DNA of 21,174 nt from Lachnospiraceae bacterium UBA1258 (GCA_002308235.1 DBVS01000059.1:37924-59097), one strand, 5' to 3'; shown: positions 14,543 through 21,174, numbered from the stretch's first letter. Notes: generated from the sequence alone by a model not told the origin. Numbers and translations: made by a program.

Positions 14543-15941
14543 CGGTTTCCTCCGAGTTTTTCTTCTCAGAAATTGCTTCTTTAAGTGCCGTAATCTGGCC
14601 TTCCGCAACACCTTCGGTGGAATCGGGCCAGAAAAGAACCTTAAAGGTCAAAAGCATGAGTTTTAAATCCATCCAGATTGAATATTTCTCGATGTAACAA
14701 AGGTCAAGCTTTAACTTATCGTAGGGAGTGGTGTTGTATTTCCCGTAAACCTGGGCGTATCCCGCAAGTCCGGCCTTGACCTTCATACGGAAAGCAAATT
14801 CGGGCATGGTCTCAAGATACTGTCTGATGATCTCGGGTCTTTCGGGTCTGGGACCTATAAAGGACATGTCACCTTTGAAAATGTTGATAAGCTGCGGAAG
14901 CTCGTCAATACGACACTTTCTGATAAATTTGCCGATGGGTGTAATCCGGTCATCCTTGGCTTTTGCAAGTCTTGCAACGCCGTCACGCTCCGCATCGACT
15001 CTCATGCTCCTGAATTTCAGTATCTTAAATTCCCTCGCGTCCTTGGTGCAGCGTACCTGCTTGTAGATCACGGGGCCCCTGTCGTAAAGTTTTATGACGA
15101 TGGCCGTAATGAGCATAATGGGTGAAGTGATCAGGATCAAAACAATCGAAAGCACCAGATCCACAAGACGCTTCACGAAGCGCTGCTCCATTCTTAAGCT
15201 GTACTCTCTGGTAAGAAGAATGGGAGTATCAAAAACATGCAGCATCTCAGCACCCGAAAGAATCACATCGCTGATCTTCGGCATGATGTAAACTCTCACG
15301 CCATGGCCGTAACAGAATTTAAGGATGTTGTTTCTTTCCTTGGAGGGTATGTCCCAGATCACGACTGCGTCGTAGCCGTAAAGGGCTTCTTTGCAGACTT
15401 TTTCTTCGCCCTCTCTTATGTTGATGGTGCTCTTGACCTCATATTTGTCTTTACGGGATTCAAGCTTGTGAATGATGGAAGCGGTGGGTCTGTCTCCGTG
15501 GATCAAAAGAAGCTGTCTCGGCGGGAATATCTTCTTGTAGAGCAGGCTCACCAGAAGAATCCAGGCAAAACCTATCACTGCCTGACAAAGCATCATCTCC
15601 AAAAACTCCGTGGCGCTGACGGGGCGTCTGCACATCAGGCAGACTACCGCATAAGCGACTACGTTCGTAACGAAGGTGCTTATGATCTGTGAGAAAATAA
15701 GCTCGGAGTTCTTCATGTAACCGATACGAAGGCCACCGTAAATTCCCGAGAAGGAAAAAAGCAAAAATGCGTACATCGAAAGGATAAGGGCATGACCCTT
15801 TTCGTAATAGGTCATGATCTCCTTGATCCATACAAAGAAATAATTGAAATAAAAGTATGAAAACATCAGCACCTGAAAAGCAACGCCGACGCCGCTCATC
15901 AGAAGCTGGATTATTCTTTTAAAGGATTCTGTTTGCTTCAT
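14535..15941 (-). CDS. Polyprenyl-phosphate sugar-1-phosphate transferase (WbaP/WcaJ-type initiating enzyme)
   Basis: A 468-residue priming enzyme. The N-terminal part has four to five hydrophobic segments (to about 135), then a Rossmann-like domain (about 140-235). A further helix (about 258-282) leads into the catalytic sugar-transferase domain: KFRSMRVDAERDG, CRIDELPQLINIFKGDMSF (Asp346-Glu347 catalytic pair), IGPRPERPE and KAGLAGYAQVYGKYNTTPYD. It moves a hexose-1-phosphate from a nucleotide sugar to undecaprenyl phosphate, the first committed step of the repeat. It is the first gene after the terminator at 16019-16046, so the main operon starts here. The ATG has GGAGGG nine bases upstream, and an 18-base perfect palindrome is centred on the start codon. 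Family firm; whether glucose or galactose is primed is unknown. Confidence 0.93.
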   Translation of the reverse strand: MKQTESFKRIIQLLMSGVGVAFQVLMFSYFYFNYFFVWIKEIMTYYEKGHALILSMYAFLLFSFSGIYGGLRIGYMKNSELIFSQIISTFVTNVVAYAVVCLMCRRPVSATEFLEMMLCQAVIGFAWILLVSLLYKKIFPPRQLLLIHGDRPTASIIHKLESRKDKYEVKSTINIREGEEKVCKEALYGYDAVVIWDIPSKERNNILKFCYGHGVRVYIMPKISDVILSGAEMLHVFDTPILLTREYSLRMEQRFVKRLVDLVLSIVLILITSPIMLITAIVIKLYDRGPVIYKQVRCTKDAREFKILKFRSMRVDAERDGVARLAKAKDDRITPIGKFIRKCRIDELPQLINIFKGDMSFIGPRPERPEIIRQYLETMPEFAFRMKVKAGLAGYAQVYGKYNTTPYDKLKLDLCYIEKYSIWMDLKLMLLTFKVLFWPDSTEGVAEGQITALKEAISEKKNSEETDD

Positions 15942-15949
15942 GAAGCAAA
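15932..15949. repeat. 18-base perfect palindrome centred on the start codon of the priming transferase
   Basis: TTTGCTTCATGAAGCAAA reads the same on both strands. In mRNA it could form a 7-base-pair stem with CATG as the loop, so the AUG would sit in the loop one base downstream of the GGAGGG ribosome site. It might tune initiation or bind a dimeric protein. The palindrome is seen; the role is inferred. Confidence 0.6.
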
Positions 15950-16018
15950 TCCCTCCGGGTTTCTCTTTAAGGTAATTACAAACTGCGCACAGTTATGATA
16001 ATTTTACCACTAAAGCAG
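15950..16018 (-). promoter_or_regulatory. Leader/promoter region of the main polysaccharide operon with AACTG-4-CAGTT inverted repeat
   Basis: This stretch between the upstream terminator and the priming transferase must carry the start of the main operon if the terminator works. It is AT-rich (GTGGTAAAATTATCATAACTG on minus in part). I do not see a clean -35/-10 pair: TTATCA and TAATTA at 17-base spacing is a weak candidate, and TAAAAT has no good -35. An inverted repeat, AACTG-4-CAGTT, lies at 15981-15994 and could be an operator. Location inferred; repeat seen. Confidence 0.4.
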
Positions 16019-16046
16019 AAAAAGTGCCACCATTCGGCGACACTTT
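16019..16046 (-). terminator. Rho-independent terminator after the fcl / GT-C / GT2 operon
   Basis: On the minus strand AAAGTGTCGCC (16046-16036), loop GAAT, then GGTGGCACTTT (16031-16021): an 11-pair stem with two G-U pairs, followed by a run of T ending at 16019. It begins 17 bases after the GT2 stop codon and ends the right-hand operon, so the main cluster is transcribed separately. Confidence 0.85.
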
Positions 16047-16062
16047 AGAAATATCTTAAGAA

Positions 16063-16809
16063 TTACAGCCTCCGCCATACGGCGGTTACGGCCCAGCAGC
16101 AAAAATGAAAGCAGGAAGCAGGAACCGAAAGCCCCGCGACTTTCCGATACAGCCGCCATATCCTTTTCTGTGCTTCAAATTTGTTTGAGGACAAAGAATG
16201 GGCGCTTCTTCGGTACTTTACCAGCACCTCGTTAAGTCCGTAGGCGATGTGACCCGCTTTAAGGATGGTCCACCAGGTGGCGGTATCCTCGCTCTTCATG
16301 TTGGGCATTTTTATCAGGAAATCGGGGATCTTCTCCCTGTCTATCATGACTGTGGAAGTAAAAATATTGGTATTGTTTAAAGCCTTCTTAAAATCGGTCT
16401 TAAAGGGAACCTTCACCTTTGCTCCGGTGCCCTTCCCGGTTTCATCCGCGAATTCGTAGCCTGTAAAAACAAAACCCGCATTGTTCAGTTTAAGGAACCG
16501 AAGTTCTTTTTCAAGCTTGTCTTTTTCCCAAAGATCGTCCGCATCAAGAAAGGCTATGTACCTGCCGTTTGCTTCGGAAAGTCCTCTGTTTCTTGCTTCC
16601 GCGGCGCCCCTGTTTTCAGGCTGCTTTACAAGACATATCCTTCCGTCCGAAAAGGAATTTATGATCTCGCAGGAAGAATCCTTTGAACAATCATCCACCA
16701 GTATCAGTTCGAAATTCTTCTCCGTCTGGTTTAAAACGGTATTTATCGTATCTTTTATAAAGCGTTCCGCATTATACACGGGAACGATTATACTGATTGT
16801 TTCCCTCAT
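16063..16809 (-). CDS. Family 2 glycosyltransferase (TuaG/WaaE-like)
   Basis: A 248-residue GT2 enzyme: ISIIVPVYNAERFIKDTIN, LVDDCSKDSSCEI, NRGAAEARNRGLSEA and the metal-binding AFLDADDLWEKDKLEKEL. FTGYEFAD, NIFTSTVMIDRE and EDTATWWTILKAG follow, the latter typical of TuaG-like teichuronic-acid and LPS transferases that carry D-T-A-x-W in the C-terminal part. It is cytosolic; the last 20 residues are rather hydrophobic and Trp-rich. Its ATG overlaps the stop of the upstream membrane protein in an ATGA, so the two are co-translated. It is the last gene before the terminator. Donor sugar unknown; GDP-L-fucose from the operon's first gene is one candidate. Confidence 0.86.
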   Translation of the reverse strand: MRETISIIVPVYNAERFIKDTINTVLNQTEKNFELILVDDCSKDSSCEIINSFSDGRICLVKQPENRGAAEARNRGLSEANGRYIAFLDADDLWEKDKLEKELRFLKLNNAGFVFTGYEFADETGKGTGAKVKVPFKTDFKKALNNTNIFTSTVMIDREKIPDFLIKMPNMKSEDTATWWTILKAGHIAYGLNEVLVKYRRSAHSLSSNKFEAQKRIWRLYRKVAGLSVPASCFHFCCWAVTAVWRRL

Positions 16810-18419
16810 TTTCCGCCGTCCCTCTTAAGTGCATAAACCGTGTATCCGCCTGCCTCACCCGTAAACTTAAAGCCCGCGTTTTCGGCAAAACCGTCCTCTG
16901 CTTCCGTCCGCCTTTCGGAAGGTATCACTATGGCGTTCAAGCCTTCGAATCTCGCAAAGGTGAACAATTCGTCAAGGGATATCTTCTCCCCGAAATCGGA
17001 ATAACCGTAAATGGAGAAATCGAGAGCGTAATTCTCCGCAAACATCGAATAGTCGGGCGCATATTCGGATTCTTCCTCATAATTGAGCCCCACAAGATAA
17101 GAACTTCCGTAATCTCTGCCGAGAATGCATTTTTTGTTTCCGTCGATGCGCCTGAGTTTCGAACAAAAATCCTTTGTGGAGAGCACGCAGGCATCACTTT
17201 CAAGAAGCTTCACGGCCTCTCTCTCCCGGGCATCATAAGTGAATATATTTCCGGATTCCGCATCCTTACCGGGCATAAAATCGCAGGCCGCAAAAATGAT
17301 AAAAGCAACTCCGAGGCCGAAGACCAACCGCTTTTTCTTTTCAACGATCAAATTTGAAAGCTCCGTCACAACAAAAGCTATCGCAGCACTCGGAAAAAGA
17401 AAAACAAAGGCAGGATACTTTTTCTTTTTAAGGTGATGCAAAAGGATCAGGGCGATGACCGCCACGATATAAAGTACCGCAAGCTTTCCTGCCAGGTTTA
17501 CGGATCTAAGCCACTTAAAGGGTGCAAAGAAAGCGTAGAAGATCCGGTCGATGCGCACCAGTCCCGAAGCCGTCGCCAAAGTCAGGACTGCAAAGATCCG
17601 CTTTTTTTCGGAAAGCAAAAACAGGAAGGCGGGAAGCACCAGGCCGTAACAGAACGCATATCCCGAATATCCTTCTCTTATGACCGAATATCCCACGGTT
17701 ACGGGAATCCCGTTTGAAGGCAGATACGTTCCCGCCGCCATCACGCAAAAATATGCGCACATGAAAATGTTAAGGGCCGCCGAAGGCAAGAGTTTTTTAA
17801 ACAGCTTACAGGTCAGGTAAGTATTGGCGAACAAAACGAATGTGGGGATTACTGCTCCCGCCAGAAGCGTCATTTCGATTCCGAAAAAATCAACCAGAAC
17901 CGCGTAAATAAGGGGCATCACATAGACCTTGTTAAAGATCGGAAGTCCCGCGGTAAGAGCCTTTCCCGTAAATGAGGAATAGCCGTAGATACTGTCATGG
18001 GCCACAGTGTTTGCGACGATCTCCCAGGTATCGTCGTTGGCAAAGGAAGGTACCTGAAGGAACACGGAAAAGATCCATACCAAAAGTAAGGTTATAAAAA
18101 CCGGGGCTCTTTCTTTAAGGCTCTTTATCGAAAGATTCACGGAAGGAAGCTTCTTCCCGATGCACTCCGACACGAATATCAAAAGCCCCGGAGCACTTAA
18201 AAGGATCACAGCAGCAAACCAGATCTTTTCAAGGCCTTTAAGGGTCAGATCCAGTTTAAGCGCCGCCAGAAGGCTTGGTATAAAGAAAAGCACAAGAAAA
18301 AGAAAACCGATGATATACGTGAAGAAATATCCCCGGTTTCTTGTGCCGAAAATCTTGGTTACGGTCACTCCCGCAAGGAACGGAAAGACCAAAAGGCATA
18401 AAATGCAGACGATTGACAT
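16806..18419 (-). CDS. Polytopic membrane protein, putative GT-C glycosyltransferase (DUF6077-like)
   Basis: A 537-residue protein with about 12 hydrophobic segments and a soluble C-terminal part of about 150 residues. I cannot name it with certainty; it resembles the DUF6077 family of Gram-positive membrane proteins. After the fourth segment, VPSFANDDTWEIVANTVAHD places an Asp pair in a predicted outer loop, the place where GT-C transferases hold their catalytic acid, followed by YGYSSFTGKA. I infer an outward-facing sugar transferase using a polyprenyl-phosphate donor; a transport or polymerase role is possible. The start is ATG 18419, one base after the fcl stop, with GAGG seven bases upstream inside fcl. 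The stop overlaps the next GT2 start (ATGA). Confidence 0.7.
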   Translation of the reverse strand: MSIVCILCLLVFPFLAGVTVTKIFGTRNRGYFFTYIIGFLFLVLFFIPSLLAALKLDLTLKGLEKIWFAAVILLSAPGLLIFVSECIGKKLPSVNLSIKSLKERAPVFITLLLVWIFSVFLQVPSFANDDTWEIVANTVAHDSIYGYSSFTGKALTAGLPIFNKVYVMPLIYAVLVDFFGIEMTLLAGAVIPTFVLFANTYLTCKLFKKLLPSAALNIFMCAYFCVMAAGTYLPSNGIPVTVGYSVIREGYSGYAFCYGLVLPAFLFLLSEKKRIFAVLTLATASGLVRIDRIFYAFFAPFKWLRSVNLAGKLAVLYIVAVIALILLHHLKKKKYPAFVFLFPSAAIAFVVTELSNLIVEKKKRLVFGLGVAFIIFAACDFMPGKDAESGNIFTYDAREREAVKLLESDACVLSTKDFCSKLRRIDGNKKCILGRDYGSSYLVGLNYEEESEYAPDYSMFAENYALDFSIYGYSDFGEKISLDELFTFARFEGLNAIVIPSERRTEAEDGFAENAGFKFTGEAGGYTVYALKRDGGK

Positions 18420-18420
18420 C

Positions 18421-19371
18421 CTACATCCTCGCTCTGTCGATATTCTCGGTAAACCAGTCATAGGCAAGGCGCACGCCTTCCTCCAGGTCTACTTTGTGAT
18501 GCCACCCGAGAGCATGGAGTCTGGTGACATCCGTAAGTTTTCTCGGAGTACCGTCGGGCATGTCACTGTTCCAGACGATCTCGCCTTCAAATCCCACGAT
18601 CCTCTTGACCGTTTCCGCCAGCTCACGAATGGTGACTTCAACGCCCGTACCGATGTTTACATGCTGCTCACCGCTGTACTTTTCAAGAAGAAAGACACAG
18701 GCATCAGCCATATCATCAACATAAAGGAATTCTCTTAAAGGTGCTCCGGTTCCCCACAGTTCAACAAAAGGAGCATAGCTCATCTTTGCCTCATGGAACT
18801 TCCTGATCATAGCAGGCAGCACATGGGAGCCCTTCAGCTCGTAATTATCATGAGGGCCGTACAGATTGGTAGGCATGCAGCTGATGAAATCATTGCCGTA
18901 CTGTCTCTTGTAGAACTTGCACATCTCAAGTCCGGCTATCTTTGCGATGGCATATGCCTCATTGGTGGTCTCCAGCGGCCCGGTCAAAAGTGCATTTTCC
19001 GGAATGGGCTGGGGAGCCATACGGGGATATATACAGGTACTGCCCAAAAAAAGCAGCTTCTTTACCATGTAACGGTGGCAGCATTCAATGACATTGCACT
19101 GGATCTGCATATTGCTGTATGCAAATTCCGCAGGAGAAGTATTATTGGCGTTGATACCGCCCACCTTTGCGGCAGCCAGTACCACAACATCGGGACGCTC
19201 TACCTCAAAGAATGCACGTACATCCGACTGCTCCGTCAGATCCAGCTCCGTATGGGTACGTCCAACGATATGCTCATATCCCTTGCGGTTTAATGCACGC
19301 ACGATGGCGCTGCCTACGAGTCCTCTGTGGCCGGCCACATATATCTTGTCTTTTTTCTCCAACTTAGCCAA
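18421..19371 (-). CDS. fcl: GDP-L-fucose synthase
   Basis: A 316-residue short-chain dehydrogenase-type epimerase/reductase that turns GDP-4-keto-6-deoxymannose into GDP-L-fucose with NADPH. Seen: the nucleotide loop AGHRGLVGSA (13-22), AAAKVGGINANN, GSTCIYPRMAPQPIPE with Ser111 and Cys113, ETTNEAYAIAK with Tyr140 and Lys144, and NLYGPHDNYELKGSHVLPA with His183. Spacing of Ser, Cys, Tyr, Lys and His matches the E. coli enzyme with an offset of four. The start is TTG 19371: AGGAGG at 19386-19381 lies nine bases upstream and no ATG is close. It heads an operon with the membrane protein and GT2. The partner dehydratase Gmd is not in the window, so it must be encoded elsewhere. Confidence 0.93.
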   Translation of the reverse strand: MAKLEKKDKIYVAGHRGLVGSAIVRALNRKGYEHIVGRTHTELDLTEQSDVRAFFEVERPDVVVLAAAKVGGINANNTSPAEFAYSNMQIQCNVIECCHRYMVKKLLFLGSTCIYPRMAPQPIPENALLTGPLETTNEAYAIAKIAGLEMCKFYKRQYGNDFISCMPTNLYGPHDNYELKGSHVLPAMIRKFHEAKMSYAPFVELWGTGAPLREFLYVDDMADACVFLLEKYSGEQHVNIGTGVEVTIRELAETVKRIVGFEGEIVWNSDMPDGTPRKLTDVTRLHALGWHHKVDLEEGVRLAYDWFTENIDRARM

Positions 19372-19391
19372 TTTCCTGCCCCTCCTATATC

Positions 19392-19420
19392 ATTATCTGC
19401 TTGTGTTTTTTTTACCTAAC
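19392..19420 (-). promoter_or_regulatory. Probable promoter of fcl
   Basis: On the minus strand GATAAT (19397-19392) is one base from the -10 consensus; about 16-17 bases upstream lies TTAGGT/GTTAGG, a poor -35. It overlaps the divergent promoter of the YuiD-like gene, so the two may compete. The resulting leader would hold the AGGAGG before TTG 19371. Confidence 0.4.
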
Positions 19421-19429
19421 CTATATAAT
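19401..19429 (+). promoter_or_regulatory. Promoter of the YuiD-like gene, probably giving a leaderless mRNA
   Basis: TTGTGT (19401-19406) and a perfect TATAAT (19424-19429) are 17 bases apart. Transcription should begin about seven bases after the -10 box, at or next to the ATG at 19436. No Shine-Dalgarno sequence lies before that ATG. Confidence 0.6.
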
Positions 19430-19435
19430 ATACCC

Positions 19436-19915
19436 ATGCGTTATTTATTTGAAATCTTTCACAATCCTATCCTGATGTCCGCAGTATCGGCCTGGTTTGT
19501 AGCCCAGATAATGAAAGCCATACTGCACACAGTCCTCACACGTAACTTTAACGCCGAAAGGCTTATAGGGACAGGCGGAATGCCCAGTTCCCATTCAGCG
19601 ACGGTTACAGGTCTGGCAACCGCTGTCTTTATCAAAAGCGGTCCCGGCTCGGTGGACTTTGCCCTTGCCGCAAGCCTTGCCATCATCGTTATGTACGATG
19701 CACTGGGAATACGCAGGCAGGCAGGTAAACATGCCCAGGTACTCAACGAGATGATGGATACCATGGAAAAGATGGAACAGGTGGATTGGAGTAAACTCTC
19801 TCCCGATGACCGTCTTAAGGAATTCCTTGGACACACACCTCTTCAGGTTATCGTCGGTATAATAATAGGCATATTTTTAGGCTGTCTGATCTGCCTGAAA
19901 GTACTTCCTTACTGA
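19436..19915 (+). CDS. Divergent PAP2 (DUF212/YuiD) family membrane protein
   Basis: A 159-residue membrane protein and the only plus-strand gene here. GGMPSSHSATVTGLATAV is the hallmark of the divergent PAP2 (DUF212, YuiD) family, related to lipid phosphatases; FDA/YDA-type GIRRQAGKHAQVLNEM and LGHTPLQVIVGIIIGI follow in the positions seen in Bacillus YuiD. Three to four hydrophobic segments. Its biochemical role is unproven; recycling of polyprenyl or other lipid phosphates would fit beside a polysaccharide locus, but this is inference. I chose ATG 19436 over longer plus-strand frames because the N-terminus then matches YuiD in length and the -10 box ends six bases before. It converges on rmlD: its TGA directly touches the rmlD stop. 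Confidence 0.87.
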   Translation: MRYLFEIFHNPILMSAVSAWFVAQIMKAILHTVLTRNFNAERLIGTGGMPSSHSATVTGLATAVFIKSGPGSVDFALAASLAIIVMYDALGIRRQAGKHAQVLNEMMDTMEKMEQVDWSKLSPDDRLKEFLGHTPLQVIVGIIIGIFLGCLICLKVLPY

Positions 19916-20770
19916 TCAGCCCAGAAGATACTCTTTTAAGGCATCTTTCCAGTCTTTGAATCTGTGATCCAGATTCAGCTTAAACATCCTTTTTTCCAAA
20001 GCGGAGTACGAAGGCCTGTCCGCGGAATCCGGATAATTCTTTTTATATTCTTCAGAACTGATGCGTACGACTTTAGTCGCGATACCCTTCATCTTAAAAA
20101 TCTCTTCCGTAAGATCCGCCCAGCTGCATACGCCCTCGCAGGTGCCGTGATAGATACCGTAAAGCTGCGTAGGTGCCAGCTTAAGTATCGCCCTACCCAG
20201 TTCGAGCGCACTGGTAGGATTTCCCAGCTGGTCGTCGACCACGCTGATACTGTCTTTTGTTTCGGAAAGCTTAAGCATGGTGCGGACAAAGTTCTTTCCT
20301 TCACCGTAAAGCCATGCGGTACGTACTATGAACCACTTCTTTGCAAAGAGCTTAACAAATTCCTCTCCCGCAAGCTTGGTGCGGCCGTACGCACTCTTAG
20401 GACCTACCGGATCATTCTCGGTACGCGGCACATTTCCGTCCCCCGGGAAAACATAATCCGTAGAGATATGTATAAGCTTTGCATCAACTTCATTAGCTGC
20501 GACCGCCAGATTACGCGGCCCCAGCGCATTTATCTTAAACGCAAGATCCTCATCTTTCTCACAGCCGTCCACATTGGTGGCAGCGGCGCAGTTTATGATC
20601 ACGTCGGGCTTAAGTTCCTTTACATAGGAAACCAGTGCCTCGCAATCGGTTATATCCAGCTCCGGGACATCGCTGCCCACATATTCAAAGCCGGTATCGT
20701 CCTTTGTCAGTTCGTATAATGCCCTGCCCAGCTGGCCGTTGCAGCCGGTAACCATAAGCTTCAAGCTCAT
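19916..20770 (-). CDS. rmlD: dTDP-4-dehydrorhamnose reductase
   Basis: A 284-residue SDR protein of normal family length that reduces dTDP-4-keto-L-rhamnose to dTDP-L-rhamnose with NAD(P)H. Seen: MVTGCNGQLGRAL (6-18), INCAAATNVDGCEKD, HISTDYVFPGDG with Thr104/Asp105, SAYGRTKLAGE with Tyr128 and Lys132, and FIVRTAWLYGEGKNFV, all standard RmlD motifs. The start ATG shares one base with the stop of leuA (TAATG), with GGGGGA six bases upstream inside leuA. RmlA, RmlB and RmlC are not in the window. The gene probably supplies rhamnose for the neighbouring polysaccharide, though it is transcribed apart from it, with leuA. No terminator is seen between it and the convergent YuiD-like gene. Confidence 0.93.
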   Translation of the reverse strand: MSLKLMVTGCNGQLGRALYELTKDDTGFEYVGSDVPELDITDCEALVSYVKELKPDVIINCAAATNVDGCEKDEDLAFKINALGPRNLAVAANEVDAKLIHISTDYVFPGDGNVPRTENDPVGPKSAYGRTKLAGEEFVKLFAKKWFIVRTAWLYGEGKNFVRTMLKLSETKDSISVVDDQLGNPTSALELGRAILKLAPTQLYGIYHGTCEGVCSWADLTEEIFKMKGIATKVVRISSEEYKKNYPDSADRPSYSALEKRMFKLNLDHRFKDWKDALKEYLLG

Positions 20771-21174
20771 TATTTATCCCCCAGCCCAAGTCTGTTGATA
20801 GCGGAAAAGATAGCTCTTACGGATGCACGTGTGATATTTGAGCTCACGCCTACGCCGTAGGTAACATCTCCCGTTTCCTCATCGAGCATATGAATATATG
20901 CAGCTGCCTGGGAATTGGATCCGCTCTGCAGCGCATGTTCCTCATAATCAAGTATCTTGATCCTGATACCGAAGGTCTCCTTAAGTCCTCTCTGTACAGC
21001 ATCCAGAGGCCCGTTTCCTACAGCGTCAAAGGTCTTTTCGATATCATGATCGGTATAGGTCAGATGTACGCCGGTATCGAATTCCGACTCGGTCTCTCCG
21101 GACAGATCATCCACTTTAAGCTTTCTGAAGTGGATAGGCTCGTTCTTCTTAAGGTATTCCTCACGGAACTTCGA
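20770..21174 (-). CDS. leuA: 2-isopropylmalate synthase, C-terminal part (cut by window edge)
   Basis: About 134 codons of the C-terminus are present; the frame is open through 21174, so the catalytic TIM barrel lies outside. FREEYLKKNEPIH is the join before the regulatory domain, then come GNGPLDAVQRGL, DYEEHALQSGSNSQAAAYIH and GVGVSSNITRASVRAIFSAI, clear marks of the LeuA dimerisation/allosteric domain where leucine binds for feedback control. The wording is closest to the long, yeast-like LeuA type. The enzyme joins acetyl-CoA and 2-oxoisovalerate in leucine synthesis. Translation of rmlD is coupled to its end by TAATG. It marks the housekeeping border of the polysaccharide locus. Confidence 0.92.
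   Translation of the reverse strand, partial: SKFREEYLKKNEPIHFRKLKVDDLSGETESEFDTGVHLTYTDHDIEKTFDAVGNGPLDAVQRGLKETFGIRIKILDYEEHALQSGSNSQAAAYIHMLDEETGDVTYGVGVSSNITRASVRAIFSAINRLGLGDK

Noticed and set aside
14543..14611. An extended N-terminus of the Wzz-like protein
   Set aside because: The extra residues are a basic run from another frame of the priming enzyme gene; GGAGG points to ATG 14542.
19088..19435. An N-terminal extension of the YuiD-like gene over the fcl region
   Set aside because: It overlaps the fcl coding region and the divergent promoters; the family N-terminus matches a start at 19436.
19964..20719. A long open frame of about 251 codons on the plus strand opposite rmlD
   Set aside because: It is fully antisense to a clear RmlD protein, has no ribosome site and has Cys/Arg/His-rich composition without any domain pattern.
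1..21174. CRISPR array, tRNA, rRNA, insertion sequence or prophage genes
   Set aside because: I saw no spaced direct repeats, cloverleaf-like segments, transposase or phage motifs; intergenic space is very small.

Overview
The window reads as a Gram-positive Clostridia chromosome, most likely Lachnospiraceae (inference). Supporting signs are an EpsG-type polymerase, a yeast-like LeuA C-terminus, a YuiD/DUF212 protein, strong AGGAGG-type ribosome binding sites, and several well-supported TTG and GTG starts. Almost all of it is a cell-surface polysaccharide locus on the minus strand. I see no rRNA, tRNA, CRISPR array, insertion sequence or phage gene.

Right end (about 18.4-21.2 kb): the C-terminal part of leuA (2-isopropylmalate synthase) runs into rmlD (dTDP-4-dehydrorhamnose reductase) with a TAATG overlap. 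A YuiD-like PAP2-related membrane protein is the only plus-strand gene; it appears leaderless and converges on rmlD with abutting stop codons. Divergent from it starts a short minus-strand operon: GDP-L-fucose synthase, a 12-TM putative GT-C enzyme and a GT2. A strong hairpin/T-tract terminator at 16019-16046 ends it.

Core (about 3.6-15.9 kb, minus strand, read right to left): polyprenyl-phosphate sugar-1-phosphate transferase, Wzz/YveK-like chain-length protein, EpsG/Wzy-like polymerase, GT2, GT4, GT4, GT2, a large membrane-anchored SGNH protein, ManC-type mannose-1-phosphate guanylyltransferase, a DegT/PseC-like sugar aminotransferase and a GNAT acetyltransferase. Gaps are short or overlapping, with coupled starts. 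This is a Wzx/Wzy-type assembly line plus synthesis of GDP-mannose and probably an N-acylated 4-amino sugar.

Left end (1-3.6 kb, minus strand): a near-consensus internal promoter lies at the 3' end of the GNAT gene. It drives a module of a GtrB-like GT2, a membrane-anchored SGNH hydrolase, a GtrII-family membrane glucosyltransferase and a second GtrB-like GT2 cut by the window edge. It looks like a three-component decoration system that glycosylates the finished polymer outside the membrane.

Across the window: the phosphotransferase primes a lipid carrier, the cytosolic GT2/GT4 enzymes build the repeat, EpsG polymerises it and the Wzz-like protein sets its length. The GtrII/GtrB enzymes, and perhaps the GT-C enzyme and SGNH proteins, then modify it outside. 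A Wzx flippase, Gmd, RmlABC, a GtrA flippase and a BY-kinase/phosphatase pair are not present here and must lie elsewhere if used.
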